The notes under the pieces: generated by a model | Databases searched by the model: none | What the model saw: only the letters and a program-made list of their open reading frames with translations | Told to the model about the DNA's origin: nothing | Assembly (NCBI RefSeq): GCF_900108855.1 | Contig: NZ_FNXY01000007.1 | Location: forward strand, 401,633-465,632 | Source of the DNA: Dyadobacter koreensis | Lineage (GTDB): Bacteria > Bacteroidota > Bacteroidia > Cytophagales > Spirosomataceae | DNA: 64,000 bases | Direction: 5' to 3' | Part shown: positions 17,239 through 25,616 of the stretch, one piece after another | How the letters are laid out: each line of letters begins with the position of its first letter | How positions within the stretch are numbered: the stretch's first letter is position 1 | Program-made: the position numbers and the translations under genes

Positions 17239-18927
17239 TTAACGTAACGTGAAATATTCAGCGATCGGACCGAGCGTCAGAGCCGGAAAAAAGGATAGCG
17301 CTGTGATAATCACAATAACGGCCAGGATCATAATTCCAAAAGTTGAAGAATCAGTTTTCAAAGTTCCTGCGCTTTCAGGGATGTATTTTTTATTGGCCAA
17401 AAGTCCTGCAATGGCGATCGGGCCGATGATTGGAATGTAACGTGAAAGGATCAGAACAAAACCTGTGCTGATGTTCCACCATAGATTGTTATCGCCCAGA
17501 CCTTCAAACCCACTACCGTTATTGGCTGAAGATGAGGTATATTCGTAAAGCATTTCCGTAAATCCGTGGAAGCCTGGGTTGGCAAGCGTAGCAGAAGTAA
17601 TTGTAGGAAATGCCGCTGCCAAAGCAGTACCGACCAGAATCAGGAACGGGTGAAGCAACGCCACGATCATCGCGATTTTCATTTCACGCGCCTCGATTTT
17701 CTTGCCCATAAATTCGGGCGTTCTACCTACCATCAAGCCACTGATAAACACAGCCAGGATAATGAAGATGAAAAAGTTGAGCATACCCGCGCCGACACCG
17801 CCGTAAAAAGCATTGGTCATCATCGCCAGTAGTTGGGTCATTCCTGAAAGTGGAGTGTAACTATCATGCATGGAATTGACAGAACCGGTAGAAATAACGG
17901 TGGTGGCTATACTCCAAAAAGCAGAAGCCGTGGTACCAAACCTTACTTCCTTGCCTTCCATCGCACCGGCGCTGTTATTGATACCCATGGCAGTTATGGC
18001 GTGGTTGCCTCCGTTTTCCCAAATAATTGTTGGCACGGTCAGAAGTAAAAACCCGGTGGTCATCACGCCAAAGATCATCCAGCTCATTTTTCTTCTTTTC
18101 AAAAAGAAACCGAATGCGAAGATCATAGCCATTGGAATGATAATCTGCGCGATCATTTCAACCATGTTTGTCAGATAGTTTGGGTTTTCAAGCGGGTGAG
18201 CAGAATTTGCCCCGTAAAATCCACCACCATTCGTACCCAAATGTTTGATCGCAACAAAGGCAGCAACCGGTCCTCTGGAAACTTGTACTGTATCGCCCTG
18301 CATGTTAATGATGGTATCTTTCCCGTCAAAAGTCATCGGCGTTCCGTTGAAGGCCAAAATGGTAGCAACAAGAATTGAAAGCGGAAGTAAAATTCTTGTA
18401 CAGGATTTTACCATTAAATTGTAAAAATTACCAAGTTTGTCTGTGGTGCGTTCGCGCAAAGCCATAAACAAAACAGCCGCTGCGGCCATACCTGTTCCTG
18501 CAGTAACAAAGTGCAAAAACATCAAAAATAACTGCGACAGATAACTTAGCCCCGATTCGCCGGAGTAATGCTGTAAGTTACAGTTTACAACGAAGGAAAT
18601 ACTGGTATTGAATGCCAGATCGGCCGTTTGTCCGGGATTTCCGTCAGGGTTTAATGGCAACCAGCCTTGGTTCATCAGAACAAACATACCCAGTACAAAC
18701 CAGACCATGTTGATCGTGATGAGCGAAAACATGTGCTGTTTCCAATTCATCTCAGCATTTTGGTCGATACCGCTGATTTTGAAAAACAGCTTTTCAATAG
18801 GGTTAAAAACAGGATCAAAGGAGGTTTTTTCGCCTGCATAAACTTTTGCGATGTACTTGCCAAACGGTATTGCGAAGGCAACCGTAAGGGCAAACATGGC
18901 AATAATTCCAAATAATTCAGTGTTCAT
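17239..18927 (-). CDS. kdpA: Potassium-transporting ATPase subunit A
   Basis: The KdpA channel-like subunit, 562 residues, a member of the superfamily of K+ transporters with four pore repeats. The filter segments are recognisable: NTSISFVVNCNLQHYSG, GTNGGGFYGANSAHPLENP, STGSVNSMHDSYTP and SSANNGSGFEGL. There are about ten membrane helices. It binds potassium with high affinity and passes it to KdpB. It starts 13 nt after a 41-residue membrane ORF and ends 117 nt before kdpB. That spacer is AT-rich and shows no ORF. Confidence 0.98.
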   Translation of the reverse strand: MNTELFGIIAMFALTVAFAIPFGKYIAKVYAGEKTSFDPVFNPIEKLFFKISGIDQNAEMNWKQHMFSLITINMVWFVLGMFVLMNQGWLPLNPDGNPGQTADLAFNTSISFVVNCNLQHYSGESGLSYLSQLFLMFLHFVTAGTGMAAAAVLFMALRERTTDKLGNFYNLMVKSCTRILLPLSILVATILAFNGTPMTFDGKDTIINMQGDTVQVSRGPVAAFVAIKHLGTNGGGFYGANSAHPLENPNYLTNMVEMIAQIIIPMAMIFAFGFFLKRRKMSWMIFGVMTTGFLLLTVPTIIWENGGNHAITAMGINNSAGAMEGKEVRFGTTASAFWSIATTVISTGSVNSMHDSYTPLSGMTQLLAMMTNAFYGGVGAGMLNFFIFIILAVFISGLMVGRTPEFMGKKIEAREMKIAMIVALLHPFLILVGTALAAAFPTITSATLANPGFHGFTEMLYEYTSSSANNGSGFEGLGDNNLWWNISTGFVLILSRYIPIIGPIAIAGLLANKKYIPESAGTLKTDSSTFGIMILAVIVIITALSFFPALTLGPIAEYFTLR

Positions 18928-18940
18928 TTTTTTCTATTTT

Positions 18941-19066
18941 TTAATTCGATTTTGCCTTCCAGAAAATGATGTAAACCATCGAAATTGTCAGTAGCCAGAT
19001 AAAAACAATTGAGAGAACTTCCCATAATTCCGTTTTGGTTTTGAGCCCCTTTTTCGTGGTTTTCAT
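18941..19066 (-). CDS. Small single-helix membrane protein between kdpF and kdpA (41 aa)
   Basis: An ORF too short for standard calling: 41 codons, with an ATG at 19066 and a TAA at 18941-18943. A basic N-terminus (MKTTKKGLKTKTELWE) precedes one hydrophobic stretch (VLSIVFIWLLTISMVYIIFW), and it ends KAKSN. It starts 6 nt after the kdpF stop and ends 13 nt before the kdpA start, so it is placed as an operon member. It does not look like KdpF itself. A second small subunit or regulator of the Kdp complex is possible, but no function is known to me. Confidence 0.65.
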   Translation of the reverse strand: MKTTKKGLKTKTELWEVLSIVFIWLLTISMVYIIFWKAKSN

Positions 19067-19072
19067 GACCGG

Positions 19073-19150
19073 TTAGAACTTTTCAGGTTTGATTAATACA
19101 TAACAGATATAACCAAACACGCAGATTGAGATAATAAATAAGGCTGCCAT
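19073..19150 (-). CDS. kdpF: Potassium-transporting ATPase subunit F
   Basis: A 25-residue peptide, ATG at 19150 and TAA at 19073-19075. It is almost entirely one membrane helix and ends CYVLIKPEKF, the tail pattern seen in KdpF peptides (E. coli KdpF, 29 residues, has a similar Y-LI-E-F end). KdpF sits between KdpA and KdpB and stabilises the pump. The start follows the stop of the 27-aa ORF by one base (TGAAATG), implying translational coupling. It is easily missed because of its length. Confidence 0.85.
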   Translation of the reverse strand: MAALFIISICVFGYICYVLIKPEKF

Positions 19151-19151
19151 T

Positions 19152-19235
19152 TCAGATATTTTCAAAGAAGTTAACTGTTTTGTAAAAAAGCGCGAAACAT
19201 AAAATTCCGGACGCTACCAAGAGGATTGTGATCAT
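19152..19235 (-). CDS. Minimal membrane peptide upstream of kdpF (27 aa)
   Basis: An ORF of 27 codons, ATG at 19235 and TGA at 19152-19154. It has a hydrophobic helix (ITILLVASGILCFALFY) followed by KTVNFFENI. It is of KdpF-like size and design but has a different sequence, and it is coupled to kdpF by one intervening base. It may be a second KdpF-like peptide, or a leader peptide whose translation controls kdpF. Evidence is position, coupling and clean hydrophobic design only. Confidence 0.62.
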   Translation of the reverse strand: MITILLVASGILCFALFYKTVNFFENI

Positions 19236-19277
19236 GTTATTTAAATTAAATTGAGTTTTGCACGATTAATCTCTACT

Positions 19278-19556
19278 TCAAGAAGCATTGATTTGTTTGA
19301 TATATTCTTTTTTCAAAGTGTTAGGAAAAAGCTTTTCTATATTAAGATGGTTGATTTCTAGCACACCGGATACCGAATAGATGTACACGTTGGAAATAGC
19401 GCTTTTTGTCTGCGCATTACCGGTTATGTAAAGCGACTCAACAATGGAAAAACACTTCTTTGCCCGGTCCAGCTTTCCTGTTGTTATCATCGTTCTTGTC
19501 AGGTCTGCAAACTTTTGCATTTGTTTGTAAATCCCTTGTTTTACCTTCCGTCTCAT
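19278..19556 (-). CDS. Small helical protein of unknown function at the head of the kdp locus (92 aa)
   Basis: A 92-residue protein starting MRRKVKQGIYKQMQKFADLTRTMI, predicted mostly helical, with a segment LDRAKKCFSIVESLYITGN that looks like half of a TPR hairpin. It has no signal peptide or membrane helix. It is 42 nt upstream of the first membrane peptide and on the same strand, so it is probably the first gene of the kdp transcript. I do not recognise a specific family with confidence. Similar short helical proteins do occur next to kdp genes in Bacteroidota (recollection, not verified). A regulatory or assembly role is possible. Confidence 0.75.
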   Translation of the reverse strand: MRRKVKQGIYKQMQKFADLTRTMITTGKLDRAKKCFSIVESLYITGNAQTKSAISNVYIYSVSGVLEINHLNIEKLFPNTLKKEYIKQINAS

Positions 19557-19671
19557 TATTATTTTAATTGATATGATACGGTGATTACCAAAAATGAACC
19601 ATACTACGGTATTTTATTGTAAATAGCTGTGTATCAAATCAATTACGTAAAATCCATTTTCCAGGCATAAA

Positions 19672-19698
19672 AAAAGCCTATCAAAACGATAAGCTTTT
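19672..19698 (-). terminator. Intrinsic terminator after the molybdenum hydroxylase operon
   Basis: Arms 19672-19682 and 19688-19698 pair over 11 bp with one mismatch around a 5-nt loop. On the minus strand the stem runs into seven T residues. It lies 32 nt after the stop of the large hydroxylase subunit. Confidence 0.75.
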
Positions 19699-19729
19699 AT
19701 TGTTGTTTTATCAAAATGAAAATTTCAGC

Positions 19730-21940
19730 TCAAACTTTATCCCAGTTAATTTTGTCGGGCGTAAGCGGTATCTCTCTAATTCGTGAACCGGTAGCATGAA
19801 AAATTGCATTGGCTATGGCAGCGGCAGTTGGTCCCTGCGCCGCCTCTCCTGCGCCGAGGGGTGGTTTTTCCGGGCGATCAATTAGTATAACCTCAGTATC
19901 AGGAACTTCTTCGAAACGAAGAATAGGGTAATTTTCCCAGGTTTTACTCTGAACACCTTTTTCATTATAAAGTACCTGTTCCAAAAGCGTCCAGCTCGCA
20001 GCCTGAATCATTCCGCCGGAAGTTTGGTTGATAATTCCATCGCTGTTGATCGTTTGCCCTGCATCTATTGATCCTGTCAATTTGGTCACTTTAAAAGTTT
20101 TTTTAACCGGATCAATAATCACTTCTGCCTTGACAGCAAAATAAGATGCTGCGTTTTTGTACTGTGCGAATGCCATGCCTTCGCCGAAATTTTTCTTTTT
20201 GTTTTTCCGCCAGCCCGCTTTATTCACCAGCGTTGTTATGACTTCTTTTGCCCGCTCATCCGTCAAATGTTCAAGTCGAAATTGCACAGGATCTTTACCT
20301 GCTTTTTCGGCCAGCTCATCCACAAAAGATTCAAGCGCAAAAATATTGGCGTACGCGCCCAGGCTACGCAACGCAGAAGTACGCAATGGACCTTTGAAAT
20401 TGTGCAGCACCACCTTTCTGTTTTTTACATTATATAACGGAACTGAGTTTCGGTGGCTTCCGCCGGAAAAACCACCGGTCTGGAAATCAAAAGGTTTTTC
20501 CAGATCACGGGCAGCAATGAAATGGCCGGCTTTTCCTCCTGGTCTGCTGCTATGTGTGTCGGACCACAATTCGGTATACCAGGAATTAATCCTCCCTGTA
20601 CCGTCCAAACTACCTTTCAGTTTAAAAACCATGGCCGAACCGAAAGGCTCCCAGGTATGCTCGTCTTCGCGCATCCATTGCACACGTACATGTTTTCCCT
20701 CCATCTGCATCGCTAATAATGCAGCATCTGCAGCCACATCGTCCGCTCCGTTATGACCGTAACAACCGGCTCCCGGAACACCGATCGTTCGGATATTTTC
20801 CTCCGGAATTTTCAAAAGATCTGACAGTGTTTTCCGCAAGGGATAAACTCCCTGACTATGCGACCAGACAATTAATTGATTTTTTTCCCAAAGACCGATG
20901 GCACAAGAAGGACCAATGGAGCCGTGTATTTGATAAGGGCGCTTATAAACTGCCTCATGTATTTTCGAGTCCGCTGCCACGCCCTGTTCAACATTTCCTG
21001 TTTCCTCAACAGTTTCTGATGAGGAAGTGTTACTGAGAATATCCTGATATAAATCTCTTTGCAAAGGAGAAATCAATGGACTTTCCCATTTTGCCAATTG
21101 TTTCATCCGATTAAGAGCCTTTATGCTTTGATATTCCTCAGTGGTTATCGCAGCCACGAAACTGCCGTTTACTACAACTTTTAAAACTCCGGGCAAGGCC
21201 AAAACTTCACTTTTCGGAAATGATAAAAGTTTAGCGCTGTAAGTCGGCGGCCGCAATACCCTTGCATGCACCATATCTGGAAAACGAAGGTCCTGAACAT
21301 AATATGACTGGGCCGCTGCCATGAACGCTAAATCTTTACGAGGAACAGGCTTACCAATTAATCTGTAGTCTTTGGGAGATTTTACTGGCGCCTTTCCCGT
21401 CACTTCAATTTCAAACCGCTTACCATGGATCAGCTCCTGATAAGATACCGTTTGCTGATTTATTTTTGATATTACCTTTCCGTTTTCTACAAAAAGATTT
21501 TCAGCTGTCGTTTCAAATTTTTTCTCAGCCAAAGTCAGCAAATATTTACGGGCTTCGGCTGCCGCATTCCGGATCGCTTTCCCACTTCCTTCAATGGAGG
21601 CACTGCCGGCAGTGTACCGTTCATCCTGGGTACGGGAGGTATCAGCAATAACAATTTTCACCTTGTCCATGCCCATATCAAGCTCCTCCGCTGCAATTTG
21701 CATCAAAGCGGTTTTTATCCCTTGCCCTAACTCCATCTTACCGGTCAGAACTGTCAATAGGCCCTCAGAATCCAGCATAATCCAGGAATCAATAATATTC
21801 TTTTTATCTGGTTTCACTGAGGAATTCTTCTTTATATTATCTAATTTCAGAAAGTTCAGTAAGTTAAATCCCACAATCAGCTGGCCGGACTTTTGTAAAA
21901 AATTTCTCCTGGAAACCTTAAAATTATTATGATTTTCCAT
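19730..21940 (-). CDS. Molybdopterin-binding large subunit of a xanthine-dehydrogenase-family oxidoreductase, Tat-exported
   Basis: The large molybdenum-cofactor subunit of a two-component hydroxylase/aldehyde oxidase resembling isoquinoline 1-oxidoreductase IorB. The ATG at 21940 is chosen: it lies one base after the small-subunit stop and gives a 736-aa protein whose N-terminus carries a twin-arginine motif (SRRNFLQ) and hydrophobic segment. The longer in-frame start at 21967 would overlap the small subunit by 26 nt. Visible family blocks are GKMELGQGIKTALMQIAAEE, PGAGCYGHNGADDVAADAA and, near the end, PLGAGEAAQGPTAAAIANAI. The last contains the Glu that acts as general base in the family. 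Oxidation probably occurs in the periplasm; the substrate is unknown. There is no FAD subunit gene, so electrons likely go to a cytochrome. Confidence 0.9.
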   Translation of the reverse strand: MENHNNFKVSRRNFLQKSGQLIVGFNLLNFLKLDNIKKNSSVKPDKKNIIDSWIMLDSEGLLTVLTGKMELGQGIKTALMQIAAEELDMGMDKVKIVIADTSRTQDERYTAGSASIEGSGKAIRNAAAEARKYLLTLAEKKFETTAENLFVENGKVISKINQQTVSYQELIHGKRFEIEVTGKAPVKSPKDYRLIGKPVPRKDLAFMAAAQSYYVQDLRFPDMVHARVLRPPTYSAKLLSFPKSEVLALPGVLKVVVNGSFVAAITTEEYQSIKALNRMKQLAKWESPLISPLQRDLYQDILSNTSSSETVEETGNVEQGVAADSKIHEAVYKRPYQIHGSIGPSCAIGLWEKNQLIVWSHSQGVYPLRKTLSDLLKIPEENIRTIGVPGAGCYGHNGADDVAADAALLAMQMEGKHVRVQWMREDEHTWEPFGSAMVFKLKGSLDGTGRINSWYTELWSDTHSSRPGGKAGHFIAARDLEKPFDFQTGGFSGGSHRNSVPLYNVKNRKVVLHNFKGPLRTSALRSLGAYANIFALESFVDELAEKAGKDPVQFRLEHLTDERAKEVITTLVNKAGWRKNKKKNFGEGMAFAQYKNAASYFAVKAEVIIDPVKKTFKVTKLTGSIDAGQTINSDGIINQTSGGMIQAASWTLLEQVLYNEKGVQSKTWENYPILRFEEVPDTEVILIDRPEKPPLGAGEAAQGPTAAAIANAIFHATGSRIREIPLTPDKINWDKV

Positions 21941-21941
21941 A

Positions 21942-22412
21942 TCAGTTATTGATTTTTTGAGCTGCATTTTTTACCGCATTTATAATTCTGGTATGCGTTC
22001 CACACCGGCATAAAACACGCTGCAATGCCTGCCGGATCTGAAGATCTGTGGGATTTTTGTTTTCACTTAATAATGCCTTGGCAGAGATGATCATCCCATT
22101 CATGCAATATCCGCATTGGGCCGCCTGTTCTTCAATAAATGCTTCCTGAACAATATCAAGTTTTTCGCCTTTTGCCAGCCCTTCCAATGTCGTAATTTCC
22201 AACTCCTGAGCCGCGGAGGCAGGAATGATACAGGACGGATTCGCTTTTCCATTCAGCAGTACCATGCAACTGCCGCAGCGTTCAATGCCACATCCGTATT
22301 TCGGACCGTTCAATTGCAGATTATTTCGAAGAAAATAAAGGAGCGGCATATCAGGATCAACATCCTCCTGATAAGATTTTCCATTTACTTTTAGCGTGAT
22401 TTTAGCAGCCAT
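21942..22412 (-). CDS. (2Fe-2S)-binding small subunit of the molybdenum hydroxylase
   Basis: The 156-residue iron-sulfur subunit partnering the downstream large subunit. The N-terminal plant-ferredoxin-type cluster is bound by Cys41, Cys46, Cys49 and Cys61 (YGCGIERCGSC and NPSC). The second cluster is bound by Cys100, Cys103, Cys135 and Cys137 (QCGYCMNG and CRCGTH). All eight ligands are present. It carries electrons from the molybdenum site to an external acceptor. The lack of its own signal peptide fits co-export with the Tat-bearing large subunit. Its stop TGA lies one base before the large-subunit ATG. Confidence 0.95.
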   Translation of the reverse strand: MAAKITLKVNGKSYQEDVDPDMPLLYFLRNNLQLNGPKYGCGIERCGSCMVLLNGKANPSCIIPASAAQELEITTLEGLAKGEKLDIVQEAFIEEQAAQCGYCMNGMIISAKALLSENKNPTDLQIRQALQRVLCRCGTHTRIINAVKNAAQKINN

Positions 22413-22481
22413 ACAGTTTTCTTTTTTTACTGATAAACCATAAAAATCAAGCCAACCTGATGGGATTGAATGCTATAAAAA

Positions 22482-22513
22482 ATCCCGTTAACCGAATAAT
22501 TGGTTAACGGGAT
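22482..22513 (-). terminator. Intrinsic terminator after the GMC oxidoreductase gene
   Basis: A perfect 12-bp stem (22482-22493 with 22502-22513) and 8-nt loop, followed on the minus strand by a T run. It separates the GMC oxidoreductase unit from the molybdenum hydroxylase unit, making them different transcripts at least in part. Confidence 0.9.
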
Positions 22514-22532
22514 CTGATAAGGACAAAATTAT

Positions 22533-24248
22533 TTATATATTTTTCTTTTTAAGCTCTTTGACCGCAAAATCCGCAGCTCTCGCCGTAAGTGCCATATAGG
22601 TCAACGAGGGATTCACGCAAGATGCTGAAACCATTGCAGCACCATCCGTAACGAAGACATTTTTTACAGCATGCATCTGATTATTTCCATTCAGAACCGA
22701 GGTTTTGGGATCACGACCCATACGCGCCGTGCCCATTTCGTGGATGGCCATGCCCAGATATGAACCGTTGTCATGGGTTTTTACATTTTTGACACCTGAT
22801 TTTTCAAGCATTTCAGCCGCATCGTTCATCATGTCTTTGCGCATCTTCATCTCATTTTCACGTAGTTCCGCATCAAAAACGACAGTTGGCATACCCCACT
22901 TGTCTTTTTTCTCTTTGTTCAGGAACATCCGATTTTCATGGTATGGCAGTGTTTCGCCGAATCCTCCAAAACCCATAGTCCATTGTCCAGGGGAAGTCAG
23001 CTCTTCCTTAAAATCCGCACCGAAAGCAAGTTCGGCAACATTTCGCTGCCAGCCCTGACGTCCGCCGCCTCCCTGATAACCAAATCCACGAATGTAATCA
23101 CGTTTATCAGAGCCAATATTTTGATATCGCGGAACATAAATTCCATTCGCACGACGGCCGAAATAATATTTATCAAGATCGCCTTCCCAAACACCGCTGG
23201 CACCGGTACGAAAATGGTGATCCATCAGGTTATGTCCCAATTCGCCGGAATCATTACCTAAACCATTTGGAAAACGATCTGATGTGGAGTTCAGAAGAAC
23301 TAATGAAGTACCGATGGCGCTGGCACAGACAAATATAATTTTTGCAAAATATTCACGCTCCTGCAAAGTCACAGAATCCGTAACCTTCACACCGGTCGCT
23401 CTTTGTTTCGCTTTATCATAAACGATCTCCCTTACCACAGAATCCGGGCGAAGCGTCAAAAGTCCTGTTTTCACCGCTGGTGGTAAGGTGCTTGACTGCG
23501 TACTGAAATATGCACCGTACGGACAACCATAGGAACAACGGTTTCTGTACTGACATGGAGAACGGCCACCTTCCAGCTGGATCTTGTCGGGTTGCGAAAG
23601 ATTTGCAACGCGTCCTATGGTCATCGTACGACCAGGGAATTGTTTTTCAAGTCTCTTGCGAACTTCTTTTTCAACATGATACATTTCCATCGGCGGCAGG
23701 AAATCGCTGTCCGGAAGCTGAGGCAAGCCAAGTTTTTCACCAGAGATACCAACATGTTTTTCAACATAAGAATACCATGGAGCAATGTCTTTGTACCGGA
23801 TCGGCCAGTCGACCGCAATTCCGTCTTTCAGGTTTGCTTCGAAATCCAGGTCACTCCACCGGTACGACTGACGGCCCCACATAATCGATTTACCACCAAC
23901 AATATTAGGTCTGAACCAGTCAAATCTTTTCTTTTCTTCATAAGGAGAATCAGAATCGTTCATCCAGTACTTTTCCGTCATCTCATTGTATGGATAATCG
24001 CGGGAAAGGAATGGATGCGTTTCTTTTTGTTTCACAGTCAACCGACCGTTATATTTCATTTCCCAGGGATCTTTCAACGCGTTTTCGTAGCCGGTAACGT
24101 GTTCAAGCGGCTTCCCCTTTTCAAGCATCAATACTTTCAATCCTTTTTCTGTCAACTCCTTCGCTGCCCAACCGCCGGAAACTCCCGAACCGATTACGAT
24201 GGCATCGTAGGTCATATCTTTTACTGCATCAACATTTAAATTCGCCAT
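22533..24248 (-). CDS. GMC-family FAD-dependent oxidoreductase (gluconate 2-dehydrogenase large-subunit type)
   Basis: A 571-residue flavoprotein. The dinucleotide-binding motif near the N-terminus is YDAIVIGSGVSGGWAAKEL. A cysteine-containing segment CSYGCPYGAYFS is in the middle, and the C-terminal GMC block has HEMGTARMG with the active-site His and SCVNPSLTYMALTARAAD. Such proteins oxidise sugars, sugar acids or polyols and pass electrons to a cytochrome. It lacks a signal peptide. The preceding gene encodes a subunit-3 protein with a Tat-like leader, so export as a complex is likely. The gene starts 41 nt after the subunit-3 stop. The substrate is unknown. Confidence 0.92.
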   Translation of the reverse strand: MANLNVDAVKDMTYDAIVIGSGVSGGWAAKELTEKGLKVLMLEKGKPLEHVTGYENALKDPWEMKYNGRLTVKQKETHPFLSRDYPYNEMTEKYWMNDSDSPYEEKKRFDWFRPNIVGGKSIMWGRQSYRWSDLDFEANLKDGIAVDWPIRYKDIAPWYSYVEKHVGISGEKLGLPQLPDSDFLPPMEMYHVEKEVRKRLEKQFPGRTMTIGRVANLSQPDKIQLEGGRSPCQYRNRCSYGCPYGAYFSTQSSTLPPAVKTGLLTLRPDSVVREIVYDKAKQRATGVKVTDSVTLQEREYFAKIIFVCASAIGTSLVLLNSTSDRFPNGLGNDSGELGHNLMDHHFRTGASGVWEGDLDKYYFGRRANGIYVPRYQNIGSDKRDYIRGFGYQGGGGRQGWQRNVAELAFGADFKEELTSPGQWTMGFGGFGETLPYHENRMFLNKEKKDKWGMPTVVFDAELRENEMKMRKDMMNDAAEMLEKSGVKNVKTHDNGSYLGMAIHEMGTARMGRDPKTSVLNGNNQMHAVKNVFVTDGAAMVSASCVNPSLTYMALTARAADFAVKELKKKNI

Positions 24249-24289
24249 GGTGACAATTAATTTTTAATAAATCCAGAAAGGTTAAGATG

Positions 24290-24820
24290 TTAAAGTGCCC
24301 AGGTTTTCTGTCCTTCCTTCATCGGATAAGAGCCCTCGAACCTGCCAGGAATCGGAAGATAATCCAGCGCCTGTGTCGCTCCGATTTCGGATGTAAAATA
24401 ACCTGTTACTGTAAGTCCTTTCATTTGAAGGAAAAAAGGTTTGTCCGCCGTCGTGCTGCGTTTTACGATATCGTTTTTCTGCGTTGCGTCAAGGGCTGCG
24501 AAACCCTTGCCATAAACATCGTTACTGCTTTTATTTAATCTTTCGACGCCAGCGTAAAATTTCTGCTGCTCCTCCTCGACATAGCAGTCGCGCATCACAC
24601 GTGTGATAAATTTTTCTACACCGGCAGCCTTCGCACCGGGCGTTTTTGTAGTCGGGATAATAACATCAGCAATTTCAGCGAGCAGCGCTTCCTGTTCAGC
24701 AGAAACTTCGACGGAGGGGCCAAAATTCAGCCTTTCTCCCATCACACCAGCCATTAAAGGTGCTGAAACGACGCCTCCCATCAGAAGGGTTAATTTTTGA
24801 ACGGCTTCTCTACGATTCAT
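24290..24820 (-). CDS. Gluconate 2-dehydrogenase subunit 3 family protein with Tat-like leader
   Basis: A 176-residue protein starting MNRREAVQKLTLLMGG and continuing with a hydrophobic stretch to about residue 25, which fits a twin-arginine signal. The mature part contains IADVIIPTTKTPGAKAAGVEKFI, the signature of the gluconate 2-dehydrogenase subunit 3 family, and a CYVEEEQQKFYAGVERLN segment. The family's small subunit carries the Tat signal for the flavin subunit and is needed for maturation. It is the first gene of the GMC unit, divergent from the marR gene. Confidence 0.9.
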   Translation of the reverse strand: MNRREAVQKLTLLMGGVVSAPLMAGVMGERLNFGPSVEVSAEQEALLAEIADVIIPTTKTPGAKAAGVEKFITRVMRDCYVEEEQQKFYAGVERLNKSSNDVYGKGFAALDATQKNDIVKRSTTADKPFFLQMKGLTVTGYFTSEIGATQALDYLPIPGRFEGSYPMKEGQKTWAL

Positions 24821-25052
24821 GTCAAAAGAAAAAGTTTAATAATTGATTCAGGGTTCGTTCTTGAAAGTAAGGCAGGCAAAATTATTTGCAGCCTAAAATT
24901 CAAATAACTTCGTAAGTTAGTTAAATGCCGGTTTTAAATAAACTTTTTCAGCACTCGTTTTCTGAATTTTTAAATTTTTTTTTCAACTAATTCCAGGTAT
25001 AACTATATTTTATACTTCTGATAAAATATAATTTCAAATAGTGCTTAATAAA

Positions 25053-25084
25053 TTTGGTTGATATATCTACCTATTTTACATTTG
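25053..25084 (+). promoter_or_regulatory. Bacteroidota-type promoter of marR with overlapping operator
   Basis: TTTGG at 25053-25057 and TACATTTG at 25077-25084 match the -33 TTTGG and -7 TAnnTTTG consensus with a 19-nt spacer. The sequence gttgatatatc (25057-25067) fills the spacer and recurs before the tolC gene, so it is the likely MarR operator. The -7 box ends 4 nt before the ATG, which implies a very short or leaderless mRNA. Confidence 0.65.
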
Positions 25085-25088
25085 CATT

Positions 25089-25562
25089 ATGGATATAGAA
25101 ATTAAAGAATTGAATAAGGCGAACTATGAACGTCTGAGCAAATTGATGATCTTCAATATCATCACAGTTTCGCATCTTGTTGGCAGAAACACAAACAAGG
25201 AACTTGCCAAAATGGGTTACACCCTGCAGGTAGAACAGCTCCAGATTCTGTTCGTTGTTTATCTTCGCGAAGGCAATTCACCCTCACAGCAGGAGATTGC
25301 AAATTTTACCCAGAAAGACAAAGGAGGCATCCAGCGCTCGGTTCAGACACTTGCACGTGATGGCTATGTCCGGATTGTAGGCGATTCAAATGACAGACGC
25401 AAAAACCTAATTGAGCTTACGCCAGCCGGTAAAATGGTTGCGACAAAAATGATGGAATCTATTGAGGATATTGACAGAAGAATGACTGCATCGATCAGTA
25501 AGGAAGAAATTGACTCGCTGATTTCCATTGTTAGGAAAATTTCAAACGTAATGAAAGAATAA
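25089..25562 (+). CDS. MarR-family transcriptional regulator
   Basis: A 157-residue winged-helix regulator. The core contains LQILFVVYLREGNSPSQQEIANFTQKDKG (helix-turn-helix), then GIQRSVQTLARDGYVRIVGD and the wing NDRRKNLIELTPAGK, the classic MarR D-R-R---LT motif. It is followed 54 nt downstream by a TolC/HlyD/RND efflux operon on the same strand, so it most likely represses itself and that operon and is released by a ligand. The same 11-bp sequence lies in its own promoter and in the tolC upstream region, supporting autoregulation. Confidence 0.95.
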   Translation: MDIEIKELNKANYERLSKLMIFNIITVSHLVGRNTNKELAKMGYTLQVEQLQILFVVYLREGNSPSQQEIANFTQKDKGGIQRSVQTLARDGYVRIVGDSNDRRKNLIELTPAGKMVATKMMESIEDIDRRMTASISKEEIDSLISIVRKISNVMKE

Positions 25563-25567
25563 AAAAA

Positions 25568-25600
25568 TTTGGGTATATAGTTGATATATCCACAGTAGAC
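25568..25600 (+). promoter_or_regulatory. Putative promoter/operator of the efflux operon
   Basis: The 54-nt gap between marR and tolC repeats the 11-bp gttgatatatc (25580-25590), preceded by TTTGG at 25568-25572. The flanks form an imperfect palindrome, ggtatat at 25572-25578 against atatatcc at 25584-25591. The -7 element is weak (tagacaca at 25596). This suggests a second, MarR-controlled start for the efflux genes. Confidence 0.55.
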
Positions 25601-25616
25601 ACATCAACCTATTAGT

